A stretch of DNA of 64,000 nt from contig NAJO01000002.1 of assembly GCA_002077065.1 (NCBI GenBank), positions 1,714,706-1,778,705 of the forward strand, written 5' to 3'. Source of the stretch: Cryoendolithus antarcticus. Taxonomy: Eukaryota > Ascomycota > Dothideomycetes > Cladosporiales > Cladosporiaceae. Positions 41,610 through 52,868 of this stretch are shown one piece after another. The notes beneath the pieces are model-generated. The model ran no database searches. It was not told where the DNA came from and saw only the letters and a program-made list of their open reading frames with translations. The translations under genes were made by a program, and so were the position numbers. Each line of letters begins with the position of its first letter. Position 1 is the first letter of the stretch.

Positions 41610-43001
41610 ATGCTCGTCCTCCAAAACACTTCGCACGACACAAAGTCCAACATGGCAGCCCCTTTCAAGCCCTGGACGCGCCCACATAAGAGCTACCGTC
41701 TCACAGACGCCACTATCATCGACCCTAAAGACGGCGCCCTCCACACGCACTGCACGATCGATATCTGCGATGGTAAGATCAAACGCCTCTCTAAAGCATC
41801 CCAATGGCCCTCACCCAAAGATGAAGTCCTGTCTTGGACGCAAGATCCCAACCTCATCACCATCGATCTCGAGGGTAAGTTCGTGATTCCAGGTCTGATA
41901 GATTGCCACATCCACCTCGCTACTCCGCCAGGCGAAAATGGGTTGAAAGACACGATGCATCAGGATCATGACACAGCATTGTTACGGCAGACTTACCTGG
42001 CCGGAGAGATGCTCAAGCGAGGTTTCACGACAGTGCGAGATTGCGGTGGTGCTGGACTTGCGATCAAGGAGGCATTGGCCGAAGGGCTCGTGACTGGACC
42101 ACGTCTCTTCATCTCTGGCCACGGCATCTCGCAGACTGGAGGCCACGGTGATGTAAGATCTGCCAAGGATGGGGAGTATGCATGTTGTGGCGGCAATGCG
42201 AAAGGACTTGGCCGGATCGCGGATGGCGTTGAGCAATGTCTTCACGCAGCACGCGAGGAGCTTAGGCAAGGCGCAGACTTCATCAAGATTATGGTGTCAG
42301 GCGGTGTGGTCAGCGCAACAGATCAGCTCACGAATCTACAGTACACGCCCGAGGAGATCCGGGCGTTCACGAAGGTAGCGAGCGATGCGGGGACGTATGT
42401 GACTGCGCATGCTTACACGCCCGCCGCCATTCGCAATGCGGTAGAGAACGGAGTGATGGGGATTGAGCACGGGAACCTGATCGATGAAGCGACAGCGAAG
42501 CTCATGGCTGACAAAGGAGCGTTCTTAACGCCTACATTGGTAACATACGAAGCCATGGCATCGAAAGAGTTTGGCAGCTTCTTGCCTCCTGCGATCGCGG
42601 CAAAGAACTTGCAGGTCCTGGAAGCTGGACTCAAGTCGGTGCAGATCGCCGTCAAGGCGGGCGTGACAATGGTCTACGGTACGGACTTGCTAGGATCGCT
42701 ACAGGTCAGACAATCTGGTGGCTTCACGCTATTGAGGCAGGCCGGTCAATCGAGTTTGCAAATCCTGCAGGCGGCCACGGTCAACGCAGCGAAAAGACTG
42801 CGACAAGAGTACTCGCTCGGCCGGATAAAGGAGGGCTTTCTCGCGGACCTCTTGATACTTGACCAGAACCCAATGGAGGATATCGAGGTGCTGGCTAGAC
42901 CAGACAAGTGTCTTCTTGCTGTGTTCAAGGACGGCAGGGTGTTGACGAGTAGGTGGCGGAAGATACCTGCTGAGGGGAATGCAAGCGCCTCTATCAGATG
43001 A
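41610..43001 (+). CDS. metal-dependent amidohydrolase
   Basis: 463 residues, single exon. A second ATG at 41652, in better context, would give 449. The amidohydrolase fold is clear: a beta-sandwich start (YRLTDATIIDPKDG), the first metal motif GLIDCHIHL, then a likely carboxylated Lys in FIKIMVSGGVVS, His in VTAHAYT and GIEHGN, and Asp in YGTDLLG, ending with the ADLLILDQNP strand. This resembles the fungal subgroup with prolidase-like or ochratoxinase-like activities. No signal peptide is seen. The substrate is unknown. It sits inside a carbohydrate-enzyme neighbourhood but need not share that role. Confidence 0.88.
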   Translation: MLVLQNTSHDTKSNMAAPFKPWTRPHKSYRLTDATIIDPKDGALHTHCTIDICDGKIKRLSKASQWPSPKDEVLSWTQDPNLITIDLEGKFVIPGLIDCHIHLATPPGENGLKDTMHQDHDTALLRQTYLAGEMLKRGFTTVRDCGGAGLAIKEALAEGLVTGPRLFISGHGISQTGGHGDVRSAKDGEYACCGGNAKGLGRIADGVEQCLHAAREELRQGADFIKIMVSGGVVSATDQLTNLQYTPEEIRAFTKVASDAGTYVTAHAYTPAAIRNAVENGVMGIEHGNLIDEATAKLMADKGAFLTPTLVTYEAMASKEFGSFLPPAIAAKNLQVLEAGLKSVQIAVKAGVTMVYGTDLLGSLQVRQSGGFTLLRQAGQSSLQILQAATVNAAKRLRQEYSLGRIKEGFLADLLILDQNPMEDIEVLARPDKCLLAVFKDGRVLTSRWRKIPAEGNASASIR

Positions 43002-43387
43002 TCATGGGTGGAGACTCGGGATTCGATCGAATCGCTGTCAGCGCTACTGCTTCGTGCCAGGTTGCCAGAGCAGTGAGCCTCCTCTAAGTCAGATCGACGG
43101 TGTCGACGGCCAGCGCTGTCGTAACGGTGAGAAGCCATCTGCGCAAGAGGCTTGCGGGCTACCAGCCAGGTAGCAAACGAAGTCTCTACTGCATCTCAGT
43201 TTATTCGTCTAAGATCAAAGCTATGTAGACAGGGGCTCCTGCTGAGGGAATGATAAGGAACGTTCGTTTTGGGAAGACAAGGGTACTCTGGAATGGGACA
43301 CTGGCATGATGTTGGCGGTCTGAATTGCTACGAGCTAGAATACGCATTTTTGGCCAAGCAGACAACCCCTTCCAACACGCTGGTGAC
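43002..43387. other. intergenic, 3' regions
   Basis: Convergent 3' ends of the amidohydrolase and the acetylxylan esterase genes. No further gene seen. Confidence 0.4.
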
Positions 43388-43600
43388 CTAGTAGCACTGG
43401 CTGTAGTAAGGGTTGAGCACGTGGCAAGTGTACGGCGACACGCAAGAAGTAGGTCCGCTCCATCCAGAGCCACCACACCTATCACAGTGTCAGTCACATA
43501 ATTCACTCCAGGTACTGAAGGTTTAGTAACTTACTGTCCCCACTGGGCGGATCCACCGCTGGATGAGCCAGTTGTAGTAGCGGCCGGCGCAGAAGACGTA
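43388..43600 (-). repeat. inverted copy A of the shared CBM1 cassette
   Basis: Linker end, 56-base intron and CBM1 exon of the esterase. It matches 46606-46816 in the opposite orientation. By hand count the introns differ at one of 56 bases and the last exons at 7 of 91, giving one residue change (Thr/Ser). Similarity falls off right after the stop codons and decreases upstream in the linker. Confidence 0.85.
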
Positions 43601-44503
43601 GCCGTAGTACCCGCAGCAGAAGTGGTACCTGCACGTGTCGTTGTCGTGCTAGCAGCGCGGGTCGTCGTTGTTGTCGAACCACCAGATTGGTTGAGCTTGG
43701 TCTTCGCAAAGGCGAGCGCATTCTGGCCATACTCGGAGCCGTAGCCTTGGTGCACGTTGGCATCGTTGCCCGTGCAGCAGTATGGGTCGGCCGAGTCGCA
43801 GTACTGCAGAATGTTAGCACGTCTTCGTATCGCGAGAATGCTTTGCGGAAGAGCACGTACGCTGCGGATCTTGGACGCAGACGGGCAGTTGTAACCTGAT
43901 GGACGCGCAGAGAAACCTTGCGCCTTGCAGGTTCCAACGTTGTAGCTGGAGCCGGACACGTAGCGAGGGCTGCCCATCTCAATGACAACCTTCACCTGGG
44001 CGAGCGCCGCGGAGCTGATGGTGTTTGATGAGGTGCTGGTGATCCCTTGTGGGCTGTCATTGCCACCGCAGACAGCGTTGTCGGTGATCTCGCCACCCTG
44101 AGAGTACCCGACAATGACGAGCTGCGTGCTCGGGCACTTCGCGTAGTAGCTGTTGACGAGCTGAGCGATGATCTGAGTTCCTTGAGATGCCGAGCTGGAG
44201 TAGCTGGCACCGCCGCAGGACGATTGTCCTCCACCTGATGTCGATTAGGTATGAGCATTGATTGAGCACTGAGTACTACTCACAAGCTGGGTACGAGACA
44301 GCCTCAGCAGTCGAGCCGGGGTAGGCATTCAGGATCAAGTTGACGACAGTGCTGGAAGAGCCATAGCCGGGCGATGCAGTCGTCTCACGAGCACCGAAGA
44401 TGTGAATGCTAGGGCAGCTCTGGCGCGCCTCAAGCGCCGCCAGCGGCGAGGCACCACAGTGAGCGAGCAGCAGAGCCGCAGCGGCAGCGAGTGTTGCGTG
44501 CAT
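43388..44503 (-). CDS. CE5 acetylxylan esterase with C-terminal CBM1, 4 exons
   Basis: Exons 44503-44284, 44234-43861, 43803-43535 and 43478-43388 (introns of 49, 57 and 56 bases) give 317 residues. A signal peptide ([20 protein letters not shown]) and Arg-containing propeptide precede [18 protein letters not shown]. The alpha/beta hydrolase triad is visible: Ser in [10 protein letters not shown], Asp in SADPYCC and His in NVHQGYG, with conserved Cys pairs. A Thr/Ser/Ala linker leads to a cellulose-binding module (CGGSGWSG...PYYSQCY). It removes acetyl groups from xylan outside the cell. The CBM1 exon, its intron and part of the linker are nearly identical to those of the xylanase gene to the right. 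Confidence 0.95.
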
Positions 44504-45780
44504 AGTGAGAAATGAACGTGATCTGCAGCGTGCGAATGACGAAAGAAAGTACTTGAGTGATGCAAGAAAACTTCCCCGAAACCTACCTCCGAAACTCTCA
44601 GATGTTATATCTTACTCTCAAGCGACAACCTGACCCCGTCCCTTGGGCCGAAGGGTCACGATGGGGGAGCCTTCCGTCCTGGAGTAGAATTACAGGGTTG
44701 TGAAGCGGCAACAGGCCAAGCACCTTCGTGGGAATAGGTCCGGACCCAGGTGGAGAGTAGCCACGCGCAGCTCAGGGCGATGCTGACCGGCACATCGTCT
44801 GCAGGGCTGGACTCAAATCGCGTGGTGTCACATTACACGAGGCGGACAGCGGCTGTTTCGGGGTCATGACTTCCGCCAACTTGAGACGCGGCGAACGTCT
44901 CGCCGCATTCACCTTTCTTCACCATTCAACGTCAATCCACGACGCTTTGCGTGTGATTCCATCATATTGGACACAAGCGTACCTGTTCGTGGCATCGAGT
45001 CGAGCGGCCAAGCACCAAGGCGCGTCAGGAATAGTAGATATCAAAAACGATGGGGTGCAGTGGTAGCGAACACTCTTGATGAAACAAGCTCGGAGATTTT
45101 CGACTACACGTGCGGCCCGCGCCGCTTCCCCACGCGACTTCCTCGAAGGACTCTTGACTCCCTGCATCGATGCGCAAGGTAGGTACAAGTCTACTTCAAC
45201 ATCAGCCAGAATACGGAGCACGCATGTAATAGAGTGCACCTCGCTACACTACATGATCAGGGTACGTACAGTACCGACTCTAGTGCCAGGTACCTCCTAT
45301 TCCCCAGCAGGTCCAGTCTCCCACTTTAGCCTAATCCCCACACGTCTCACTATACATGCGACGTCTCCAATTTCCACCCTATATACTCGCCACATGACTT
45401 GCGCACGCCTGCACCAGCAATAAGGTGGACGATCACCCGTGTCATCTGCGGAGACCCTTAAGAGGTCTGCCAACGCCCGCCAAGGAAGCTTTCATGGTCG
45501 GCACGCAGTGCTGCTGGACTTTTTCAACTTGGCGACTGCGATTCTCTGACTTGGCTGCGCTCACAGCGTACTTGGCGACTGCTATGTTGCACTTGGCGAG
45601 TGTGTAAGTCTGTTGCACCACAGAGGCTTCGGAAGGCGTGGAGAATGCTGGGCGTGGCGAGCGAAATGCATACTTAACGCGACGACTCGCCTGGTAGTAC
45701 GGTGAGAACCCGAAGATCAACAACTCTCCTTCAGACTTCATCTTGGCAATTTTCGCCTCGCACAATCGCTCTCTTGCATC
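44504..45780. promoter_or_regulatory. shared upstream region of esterase and xylanase genes
   Basis: 1.28 kb between two divergently transcribed xylan-degrading genes; no protein-like frame. On the esterase side a TATA-like ATATAAC lies about 100 bases from the start (near 44605-44611, minus strand). One perfect GGCTAA site, the binding motif of the xylanase regulator XlnR/Xyr1, is at 45326-45331 (minus strand), and several CCCCAC/CCCCAG sequences fit the CreA carbon-repressor consensus. These short motifs also occur by chance. Confidence 0.5.
45326..45331 (-). promoter_or_regulatory. candidate XlnR/Xyr1 site GGCTAA
   Basis: An exact match to the known XlnR/Xyr1 hexamer between two xylan genes, about 450 bases from the xylanase start. 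Position and context are suggestive; a single six-base match is weak evidence alone. Confidence 0.3.
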
Positions 45781-46816
<1,036 letters not shown>

Positions 46817-47455
46817 ATCGTGGAGACTGATAAGTTGGGATACGAGATTAAGAAGGGTTGATCGGGGTTGGAGAGGTATGTTTTAGTCGATAGCCAGCCA
46901 ATACAATGGGTGCTGTGCACTTGCGTCGTACTAGCCCGCATCTCGAGTCCACTTCAATCTTTGCTTGAATCGCACGATATATATCTAGGCAGCTGATTAT
47001 AACACTGCCTTGTCCACGCAAGTGACAGGAGAAGTCGACCACTCTAGGGACCTGCGTGGTCGACACTGCTGATATGGACTGCACCGTCACAGCGAGTTGC
47101 TCACAAGACTGCGTAGGAGAGGCCCTGGGGAAAACCACACTCGCTGATAGCCGACGTGCGTACATACACTTCCGGTGCGGCATATAACACCATTGCCGTC
47201 TCTAGGGAGTTGCTGAGTGATCCCTTTCTTTCGTCACTCGCGTGCATGCCTCAAACGTGGTAGCATAATATTCGATTTCCCATCATGACATGCCTTGCTA
47301 GTGACGGCAGTGCCCGCAGTTGTGCATCGAACTTGCCTTCACGTGCATCGACGTGAGTGACCATATGCTACCGCCAATATACTTCTCATCTCGCCTCGAC
47401 TGCAGCGTAGCATCACGCTTCTTCTGACATACCTCCATCCATCGATGGTCGCACA
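46817..47455. other. intergenic, no gene seen
   Basis: Between the xylanase and MGM1, same direction. Contains the MGM1 promoter. No protein-like frame. Confidence 0.4.
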
Positions 47456-50290
47456 ATGATGTCGAGGCTCCTGTCCTCGCGCCTCACCACCCCGCTCTCC
47501 CGATACGCCCTCCGCTCCACCCGCCAAGATGTAGTCCATTCAAGTCTCGGTGGTGCGCCGACTGTCCACCGCCCCCTCACGACCTCCGCTCTCTCTCGCA
47601 CCACTCCTCGGATCGCCTCACGATGGCGTCTCCGTCGATCCTGGCCCTACGGCAGCAATGCCATCCACAATCTCCCCGCTGTACGATCCATCTCGTTCGC
47701 TCGCGTCTTGCCCAGCCTCGCTATGAAGCTCATACGCATTCCCGCCATGTTTGGCGCAGCCATGATCGGCGGAGTGACGTACTTACAGTATCAGGCTGGA
47801 CAGGCAGGCGCGTGGATGACTAATGTGTTTGGGAAGGCGACTGAGACGGTGGGCTCGACGGCTAGTGGGGTTATGGAGGGTGCAGGAGGGATCTTCTCGC
47901 AGTTGGGACGAGGCTGGGATAAGACGAAGGAGGATGTCAGTGGGGTGCAGTTGCCGGGGTGGTTGAGGGAGATTTATGAGGGGAGGGGGAGTACGGGTGG
48001 GGAGGGTGGCGGAGGGGGCCCCGAGCCGCAGCAGAGTAACGTTGGGCTTGCTGGGGCGGGAGCGGCGACTGCAGCTGCGTTTGCGCTAGATGCGGATGGA
48101 GAACAAGATACGAGGAGTGAGGAGAGTGCAGCGAGGGACGATCAGATGATGGTGTTGACGAAGAAGATGATTGAGATAAGGTCATTGTTGCAGACGATTG
48201 GACAGTCGGAGAGTTTGACATTGCCATCGATCGTGGTTGTCGGCTCGCAGTCTTCCGGGAAGAGCTCGGTACTGGAGGCGATCGTAGGGCACGAGTTCTT
48301 GCCGAAAGGTTCGAACATGGTCACGCGAAGGCCCATCGAGCTCACCCTGGTCAACACGCCCAATGCACATGCCGAGTATGGGGAATTTCCTGCACTCGGG
48401 TTGGGTAAGATTACGGACTTCACTCAGATTCAGAAGACGTTGACAGATCTCAACCTTGCTGTACCAGAGAAGGACTGCGTGTCGGATGATCCAATCCAGC
48501 TGCGGATATGCTCACCGAATGTGCCAGATCTCAGTCTGATAGATCTACCTGGCTACATACAGGTTGAGGCATTAGATCAGCCGACGGAGCTCAAGACTAA
48601 AATTCAAGAGCTTTGCGACAAGTACATTCAACCACCGAATGTCATCTTGGCCATCTCGGCTGCGGATGTCGATTTGGCAAACTCAACAGCATTGCGAGCG
48701 TCGAGGCGGGTAGACCCGCGGGGCGAGCGTACGATAGGCGTGGTGACAAAGATGGATCTTGTCGATCCTGTACGAGGCGCCCAGATTTTGACGGACAAGA
48801 ACTACCCGTTAAGACTTGGGTATGTCGGCGTGGTATGCAAGGTGCCGCAAGAGACGAAATCACTATTCTCACGAGGGTCGGCGAATATCATGAACGCCAT
48901 CACCAAGAACGAGACAGCCTACTTCGGTGCTCATCCAGATACATTCGGTCAGAACTCGACGATCACGACCGGCACTCCAAACTTGCGAAAGAAGCTGATG
49001 CACGTCCTCGAAGCCACCATGTCAGCCTCTTTAGCTACAACTAGCGAGGCGATTCAACACGAGCTCGCAGAAGCCACCTACGAGTTCAAAGTGCAGTACA
49101 ACGAGCGTCCCCTTAGCGCCGAGTCCTACCTCGCCGAATCTCTAGACGCCTTCAAACACTCCTTTAAGGGCCTCGCCGACACCTTCGGACGCCGCGAAGT
49201 ACGCGAGATCGTTAAAAGCGAACTCGACCAGCAAGTCCTGAATCTCCTAGCACAACGCTACTGGAATCGGCCGATCACCGACCTCCGCCCTCTCGACCCT
49301 CTAGTAGAGAGCTTACAAGACCCTCTTGAAAGCCTCCCCAAAGCAGACCCAGAGAACCCACTTTGGCACCTCAAGCTCGACGCCTCAACCTCCACCTTGA
49401 CGAAGCTCGGCATCGGCCGTCTTGCCACAACGATCACAGCACAGTCCCTCCAGACCTCGGTCCGGAATCTCATACAAGGCAGCACCTTCTCCAATCATCC
49501 CTTCGCCATCCAAGCCATCACGCAAGCCTCCGAGACAATACTCCAGGACCTCAGCTACGACACCTCAGACGAGCTGGAAATCTGCCTGAAGCCCTACAAA
49601 TACCGCATTGAGCTCGACGACGCCGAATGGCGCCGTGGCCGCGAGAACATCTCTGCGGTGCTGAAACAGGAACTGCAGTCCTGCGACGCAGCGACGAAGT
49701 TCCTCGAGGACCAAATCGGCGGACGGCGGAAAGCCAAGGACGTTGTTAGCTTCATCGATCGCGTCCGCAAAGGTGAGGTCGTACTTGAAGGTGACGGCTC
49801 CGGCGGCGCCGGAGGTTTCTCTGCAGCCCTCCTAGCAAAAGGAAGAGAAGCTGTCTTCCTGCGCGACCGTGCTGAGATCTTACGAATGCGTCTCACAGCC
49901 GTCAAGTCCCGACAATGCGGCGATAGAAAGAATAAGTACTACTGCCCCGAGATCTTCCTCGACGCTGTGGCCGATAAGCTCACCTCCACTGCGGACCTCT
50001 TCCTCGACGCGGAGCTGCTGAGTAAATTCTACTATCAGTTCCCGCGACGGCTGGAACAGCAGTTCAGGCAATTGGATGAGGCGACGCTTGAGCGGTTTGC
50101 GAGGGAGGATCCTAAGGTGAGGAGGCATCTAGATGTCGTCAGGCGGAAGGAGGGATTGGAGAGGGTCTTGAAAGAGATGGAGGGCTTGAGGGGATTAGAG
50201 GAGCGGGCTAGACGGAGTAATTCGCGGGGGACGCAGACGAGTGGAGATGGAGGGGAGGGGAAGAGGAGGCGGGGGTGGGGATTATTCTGA
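47456..50290 (+). CDS. MGM1: mitochondrial dynamin-like GTPase MGM1
   Basis: 944 residues, single exon. The first 80 residues are rich in Arg, Ser and Leu and nearly free of acidic residues, as in a mitochondrial presequence. A hydrophobic segment (about 96-112) would anchor the long form in the inner membrane. A second Ala/Gly-rich hydrophobic stretch (about 198-211) lies where Mgm1 is cut by the mitochondrial rhomboid. The GTPase domain has G1 GSQSSGKS (263-270), G3 DLPG and G4 TKMD. The middle and GED-like regions follow. The protein drives inner-membrane fusion and cristae shape (OPA1 in animals). A basic C-terminal tail is unusual but short. Confidence 0.95.
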   Translation: MMSRLLSSRLTTPLSRYALRSTRQDVVHSSLGGAPTVHRPLTTSALSRTTPRIASRWRLRRSWPYGSNAIHNLPAVRSISFARVLPSLAMKLIRIPAMFGAAMIGGVTYLQYQAGQAGAWMTNVFGKATETVGSTASGVMEGAGGIFSQLGRGWDKTKEDVSGVQLPGWLREIYEGRGSTGGEGGGGGPEPQQSNVGLAGAGAATAAAFALDADGEQDTRSEESAARDDQMMVLTKKMIEIRSLLQTIGQSESLTLPSIVVVGSQSSGKSSVLEAIVGHEFLPKGSNMVTRRPIELTLVNTPNAHAEYGEFPALGLGKITDFTQIQKTLTDLNLAVPEKDCVSDDPIQLRICSPNVPDLSLIDLPGYIQVEALDQPTELKTKIQELCDKYIQPPNVILAISAADVDLANSTALRASRRVDPRGERTIGVVTKMDLVDPVRGAQILTDKNYPLRLGYVGVVCKVPQETKSLFSRGSANIMNAITKNETAYFGAHPDTFGQNSTITTGTPNLRKKLMHVLEATMSASLATTSEAIQHELAEATYEFKVQYNERPLSAESYLAESLDAFKHSFKGLADTFGRREVREIVKSELDQQVLNLLAQRYWNRPITDLRPLDPLVESLQDPLESLPKADPENPLWHLKLDASTSTLTKLGIGRLATTITAQSLQTSVRNLIQGSTFSNHPFAIQAITQASETILQDLSYDTSDELEICLKPYKYRIELDDAEWRRGRENISAVLKQELQSCDAATKFLEDQIGGRRKAKDVVSFIDRVRKGEVVLEGDGSGGAGGFSAALLAKGREAVFLRDRAEILRMRLTAVKSRQCGDRKNKYYCPEIFLDAVADKLTSTADLFLDAELLSKFYYQFPRRLEQQFRQLDEATLERFAREDPKVRRHLDVVRRKEGLERVLKEMEGLRGLEERARRSNSRGTQTSGDGGEGKRRRGWGLF

Positions 50291-50562
50291 AAACGGCAGC
50301 GGAGAGGCGTTCAGGACTGGATGGGGTGCGAACGTGTGATTACTTGATTCCCCTCTGCAGCTAGTGTGTGTAAGAACGACATCGCCCAACCATATGTTCT
50401 ACCCGCAGACGCGCCGTTCGGCTACATGATGAAGCTCTACTTAGCTCGGCTTAGCTCAGTGCCGAGCATATGAGCTCTCTATCTTCGATATCAAACTTCG
50501 ACCTCGTCCCTCCACTCTCTCGATTGCAAAGTAGGTGTTCCTGCCACCGTTTCTTCGTCACG

Positions 50563-51516
50563 ATGGGTCAATTTATGCAAGAAGGGCCGACAAAGCTGCT
50601 GCGGCCGCTGTTGTTACTGTCGTATTCGGCTATGTACATCCCAGTCACTGTAAGTCATCTGTCTCGTCGCCGTTCGGTCACGGGAACTCATCATGCCTGC
50701 GTTGCAATTATCTCCGTCGATAGTAGTCGAGCTGCTGGTCTGATTCTGTTCCAGATATTTCACCTCGTCACTAGCTTCAATGTCGGCCCTCTCACCAACT
50801 TCTCCACTTTCAAAGACCACTGGTTCGCCCACTTCTGGACGTTCTTTGGTCCGCGCTCTCGCGAAGCAGCTTCTGCTACTGTGACACCCCTGATTTCCAA
50901 CGCCGCCACAGGGATTTGTCTAGACATCGGGCCTGGATCCGGCCAATGGCTGTCGCTCTTCGCGAAAGCCTCGAACCCCTCCATCACCAAGATCTACGGT
51001 GTCGAGCCAAATGTGGGCCTGCACAAGGAACTCCGGACTAATGCGATCAAGGCGGGGCTAGGGGATGTGTATGAGGTTCTAGGTGTAGGGGCGCAAGACT
51101 TGGCTAAAGTTGGCCTGACGAAAGGGGAGATTGACACTATCATCACCGTGCAGGTGCTCTGTAGCGTGCCGAAGCCGGAGGAGATCATCAGGTCTTTATA
51201 TCCTTACCTCAAGCCGGGGGGCAAGTGGTTGGTGTTTGAGCATGTGAAGACGCATTACCGGGAGGATTTTGTGGCGTGGTGGCAAAGTGAGTTGTTGTTG
51301 CTGTTGAATGGCGAGAATCCTGAGCTGACCTTGGCTGCAGAAACTGTCAACATCGTGTGGCCGACCTTCTTCAACGGCTGTGATATTTGTCGGCCGACTG
51401 ATGAGTGGCTGTTGCAGGCTGGGGAGTGGGAGGAGGTCAGTCTGAAGTTCGGGAGCGATGAGGGCAGATACGACACAGTGCCGCACGCTATTGGCACACT
51501 TACGAAGAAGAGGTGA
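50563..51516 (+). CDS. SAM-dependent methyltransferase (METTL7-like), 3 exons
   Basis: Exons 50563-50649, 50755-51286 and 51341-51516 give 264 residues. Both introns (105 and 54 bases) are multiples of three without stops, so an uninterrupted frame runs through, but splicing restores a smooth sequence (YIPVTIFHLVTSFNVGP and WWQKTVNIVWPTFFNGC). A hydrophobic N-terminal segment suggests membrane or lipid-droplet attachment. The SAM-binding motif is CLDIGPGSGQW, followed by the acidic VEP. Later KPGGKWLVFEH is the usual post-motif strand. The substrate is unknown. An upstream in-frame ATG at 50470 is possible but less protein-like. Confidence 0.8.
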   Translation: MGQFMQEGPTKLLRPLLLLSYSAMYIPVTVSHLSRRRSVTGTHHACVAIISVDSSRAAGLILFQIFHLVTSFNVGPLTNFSTFKDHWFAHFWTFFGPRSREAASATVTPLISNAATGICLDIGPGSGQWLSLFAKASNPSITKIYGVEPNVGLHKELRTNAIKAGLGDVYEVLGVGAQDLAKVGLTKGEIDTIITVQVLCSVPKPEEIIRSLYPYLKPGGKWLVFEHVKTHYREDFVAWWQSELLLLLNGENPELTLAAETVNIVWPTFFNGCDICRPTDEWLLQAGEWEEVSLKFGSDEGRYDTVPHAIGTLTKKR

Positions 51517-51670
51517 GATAGTGACTGAGCAAGACGCCGAGGCTAGCAATGGCGAGATGTGTGTATTGCGATGTTGATGATCTATGCTGTAGAAGCTCTT
51601 TGATCTATGTTGAAGTCGCCACCCTCTCATCCACGTTGAAGTCAATACCATGCATCGAAGCTTGCCCTCC

Positions 51671-52557
51671 TCACTTCTTGATCTCCGCGCCGTACCCTCC
51701 CTTCCCCTCGAGATCAGGGTAACTCATCCCCTCACTCCCTTGCCCGTTTCTCGGACCCCTCTCCTCCAGGTCCTCCCTCAGCCATGTAAGCACCAGTTGC
51801 CCGAGTCGACTGTTCCCAGCCACGCCTCCGGTCGTCTCAGGGATCTCGAAACTCTCAACCTCACCCCACTTCTTCACTTTGCCAAGTGCCATGTGCACCA
51901 GATGCGTGGGCCAGGCTGCCAGATTATCCAGGATATGCGTGGCGTAGACGATCGTGCATTCCCGTGTCTCGGTCTCCTTCTTGAGGAACTCGAGAAAGTT
52001 GTGGCGGGATAGGAGGTCGAGGTCGACTGTAATTTCGTCCAGGAGGAGGACCGTCCAAGGTCGTAGGAGGCCCATGCAGAGTTGCACGCGGCGGCGCTCA
52101 CCATCGGAGACGGCGTGGAGATGCCAGCTCAAGTCTACATCCAGAATCCGAACGAGCTCATCGCGACGGTCAGGATAGTGGTCACCTCCGACAGACTTCA
52201 AGAGCTCGGGAACTGCTATGTCGGAACGAACGATGGGATTGAGCACCCATTCCAGTCCTAGATAGGATACGCCTTCAAGACCGGTGGAGAAGGGATCGAG
52301 ACCACCTATGTCTATCGTCCCACCAGGAGCCATGCGTTTCCCGCTCAGGAGGCGGAGTAGGGTTGTCTTGCCAGCACCGTTCGCTCTGTGGATTTAGTCA
52401 TCCGTGTTAGACAGAAAGCTGGAGGCAGGGAAAGCTTACCACCTATGAGAAGGGCTCGTGAACGTGCGGGTAGATCGATGGAGACATTCGTGAGGCCTGA
52501 CGTGCCATCTGGGAAAGCGAAGGTGAGGTTGTTCACTCGTATTGTTGGTGGAGGCAT
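51671..52557 (-). CDS. CAF16: ABC-type ATPase CAF16, 2 exons
   Basis: Exons 52557-52440 and 52383-51671, separated by a 56-base intron whose acceptor is the second AG of CACAGAG, give 276 residues. Walker A is GANGAGKTTLL across the junction. The signature is VSDGERRRVQLCMGLL and Walker B LLLDEITVDLD, followed by VYATHILD with the switch His. There are no membrane segments, so this is a soluble ABC ATPase. Yeast Caf16 associates with CCR4-NOT; related proteins act in mRNA control. Its start is 311 bases from the divergent MOD5 gene. Confidence 0.9.
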
Positions 52558-52868
52558 GGCGACGATATGAATGCGATATCTGAGAAGGGAATTCTTGGAG
52601 GTTGATAGTGACTGGAGTCCTAGGACGATGATTTGACGTGGCGTGGGAAGCGCTTGATTATTATTGACGGGCTGTAATGTAGTTGCAATGGTGTGATCGA
52701 TATAATTTCATGACCACATCCCGTGATCTCAATGGTGACTCTATGACTTTACCGTTGGCCATACAATGTTGTGCTCGATAATTGACATCATCAACCATCA
52801 AGGTATTCGCATCCGAGTCTGTCCAACATGCGCTCGATGTCGGTAGTTTCTTCTCTGTTCTACCTTAG
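52558..52868. promoter_or_regulatory. shared upstream region of CAF16 and MOD5
   Basis: A compact interval between divergent starts. No separate gene seen. An in-frame TAG directly precedes the first MOD5 ATG. Confidence 0.45.
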
